NCBI GenBank assembly: GCA_026416065.1
Contig: JAOAFW010000405.1
Span: forward strand, 1-6,678
DNA length: 6,678 nucleotides
From: Fimbriimonadales bacterium
GTDB lineage: Bacteria; Armatimonadota; Fimbriimonadia; Fimbriimonadales; GBS-DC
Direction: 5' to 3'
A program made the translations under genes and the position numbers. Position 1 is the first letter of the stretch, and every line of letters starts with the position of its first letter. This document shows, piece after piece, positions 6,166 through 6,678 of the stretch. The notes beneath the pieces were generated by a model that ran no database searches, had not been told where the DNA came from, and saw only the letters and a list, made by a program, of their open reading frames with translations.

Positions 6166-6200
6166 CAGCACCGGGACACCCGGAAAGGAGGATATGGACT

Positions 6201-6659
6201 ATGAAGCGACTGGCTATCGTTGCCCTGAGCGCGTTGATGAGCGTGAACGCCTTTGCGCTTTTCAGCGAGACGGAACCGAACAACACGCGCGCCACGGCGG
6301 ATACGGTTATTTACAACCTGCGCAACACGCCGCCGTTTGCGGATGTGGGCGTGCTGAACCTGACCCAGAACGACAGCGACTTCTTCAAGATTCGCCTGAA
6401 TGCGGGCGATTATCTGACGGCGATTACCTTTCCCATCGCCCAGAACTACTTCTCGCCTGACACGGTGATGGCGCTATTTGACGCGACGGGCAATCAGGCG
6501 ATCGTGTGGAACGACGATGCTGCCGGCGGCGGCAGCCCTGGTTTCGGCTCCGCCATCCGCTGGCAAGCTACTACCACAGGCGACTACTTTATCGCGATTA
6601 CGGGGTATCATGGGGTTGCAGGACAGAACCAGCTGAGCTACTACGAGGGCGCTACGCAC
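6201..6659 (+). CDS. Secreted protein with PPC-like domain, 3'-truncated at contig end
   Basis: The frame is open from ATG 6201 to the end of genuine sequence, giving 153 real residues. A strong ribosome site AAAGGAGG (6184-6191) lies 9 nt upstream and fixes this start over the out-of-frame ATG at 6194. A signal peptide (MKRLAIVALSALMSVNAFA, cleavage near residue 19) leads into a region resembling the bacterial pre-peptidase C-terminal (PPC) domain. Features are ETEPNNTRATAD (23-34), the NDSDFFKIRLNAGDYL stretch (57-72), LFDATGN (92-98), WNDD (103-106) and the terminal TTTGDYFIAITGY (124-136). PPC domains are beta-sandwiches on exported proteins, often beside proteases or in PEP-CTERM proteins. 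The reading frame runs on through the adapter, adding a false LSLIHI (154-159). The missing C-terminus may hold a sorting signal, but that is a guess. Confidence 0.82.
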
Positions 6660-6678
6660 CTGTCTCTTATACACATCT
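6660..6678 (+). other. Tn5/Nextera mosaic-end adapter sequence (artefact)
   Basis: The last 19 bases, CTGTCTCTTATACACATCT, are exactly the reverse complement of the Tn5 mosaic end AGATGTGTATAAGAGACAG used in Nextera library preparation. The match is full length and ends exactly at the window end, which is what untrimmed adapter at a contig end looks like. It is not a genomic Tn5 insertion: no transposase or insertion-sequence body accompanies it. Confidence 0.96.

Noticed and set aside
6113..6460. 115-residue plus-strand ORF starting upstream of the PPC gene
   Set aside because: It begins inside the promoter spacer, upstream of the predicted transcription start, and is out of frame with the signal-peptide and PPC reading, which has the better ribosome site and domain features.
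6474..6674. 66-residue minus-strand ORF starting MYKRQ
   Set aside because: Its first residues come from the Nextera adapter and the rest is antisense to the PPC gene.
6660..6678. Tn5 end as evidence of a mobile element
   Set aside because: The 19-bp mosaic end is an engineered sequence used in library preparation, it stops exactly at the contig end, and no transposon genes are present.

Overview
The window looks like one end of a contig, probably metagenome-assembled, from a free-living didermal bacterium. Three things suggest this. There is a PEP-CTERM (exosortase-type) surface protein built from HAF repeats and a secreted protein with a PPC-like domain. The 16S rRNA 5' domain has standard bacterial signatures. 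Promoters are sigma70-like and genes are fairly GC-rich. These traits fit Armatimonadota-like or Planctomycete-like lineages, but I cannot assign a phylum by eye. The right end is not genomic: the last 19 bases are the Tn5/Nextera mosaic-end adapter, so genuine sequence stops at about 6659.

Layout, left to right. Positions 1-400 hold the first ~400 nt of a 16S rRNA gene, read leftward and cut by the window edge. Positions 401-683 are its upstream region, with two near-identical promoters spaced 110 bp apart, a boxA-like antitermination motif and strong hairpins. A 16-bp perfect inverted repeat (684-722) separates this from the next gene upstream on the same strand, a PEP-CTERM protein with seven HAF repeats (705-1877). 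Next, still leftward, come three overlapping genes forming one transcription unit: a GT-C-fold membrane glycosyltransferase-like protein (3686-5272), a 96-residue three-helix membrane protein resembling DUF1634 (3412-3702) and a GlcD-type FAD-linked oxidase (1979-3415). A 20-bp divergent gap leads to a rightward rhomboid protease (5293-6027). A near-consensus promoter then drives a secreted PPC-domain protein (6201 onward), truncated at the contig end.

How the genes relate. The three-gene operon is tightly packed and probably translationally coupled, but its members have no obvious shared pathway. GlcD lacks GlcE and GlcF partners here. Several products act at or beyond the membrane: the PEP-CTERM protein, the PPC protein, the rhomboid and the GT-C enzyme. 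A joint role in envelope or surface biology is plausible but is inference only. I see no mobile element, CRISPR array, tRNA or defence system, and no convincing new multi-gene system. The most notable points are the regulatory and RNA architecture around the rRNA leader and the adapter remnant, which creates false protein ends.
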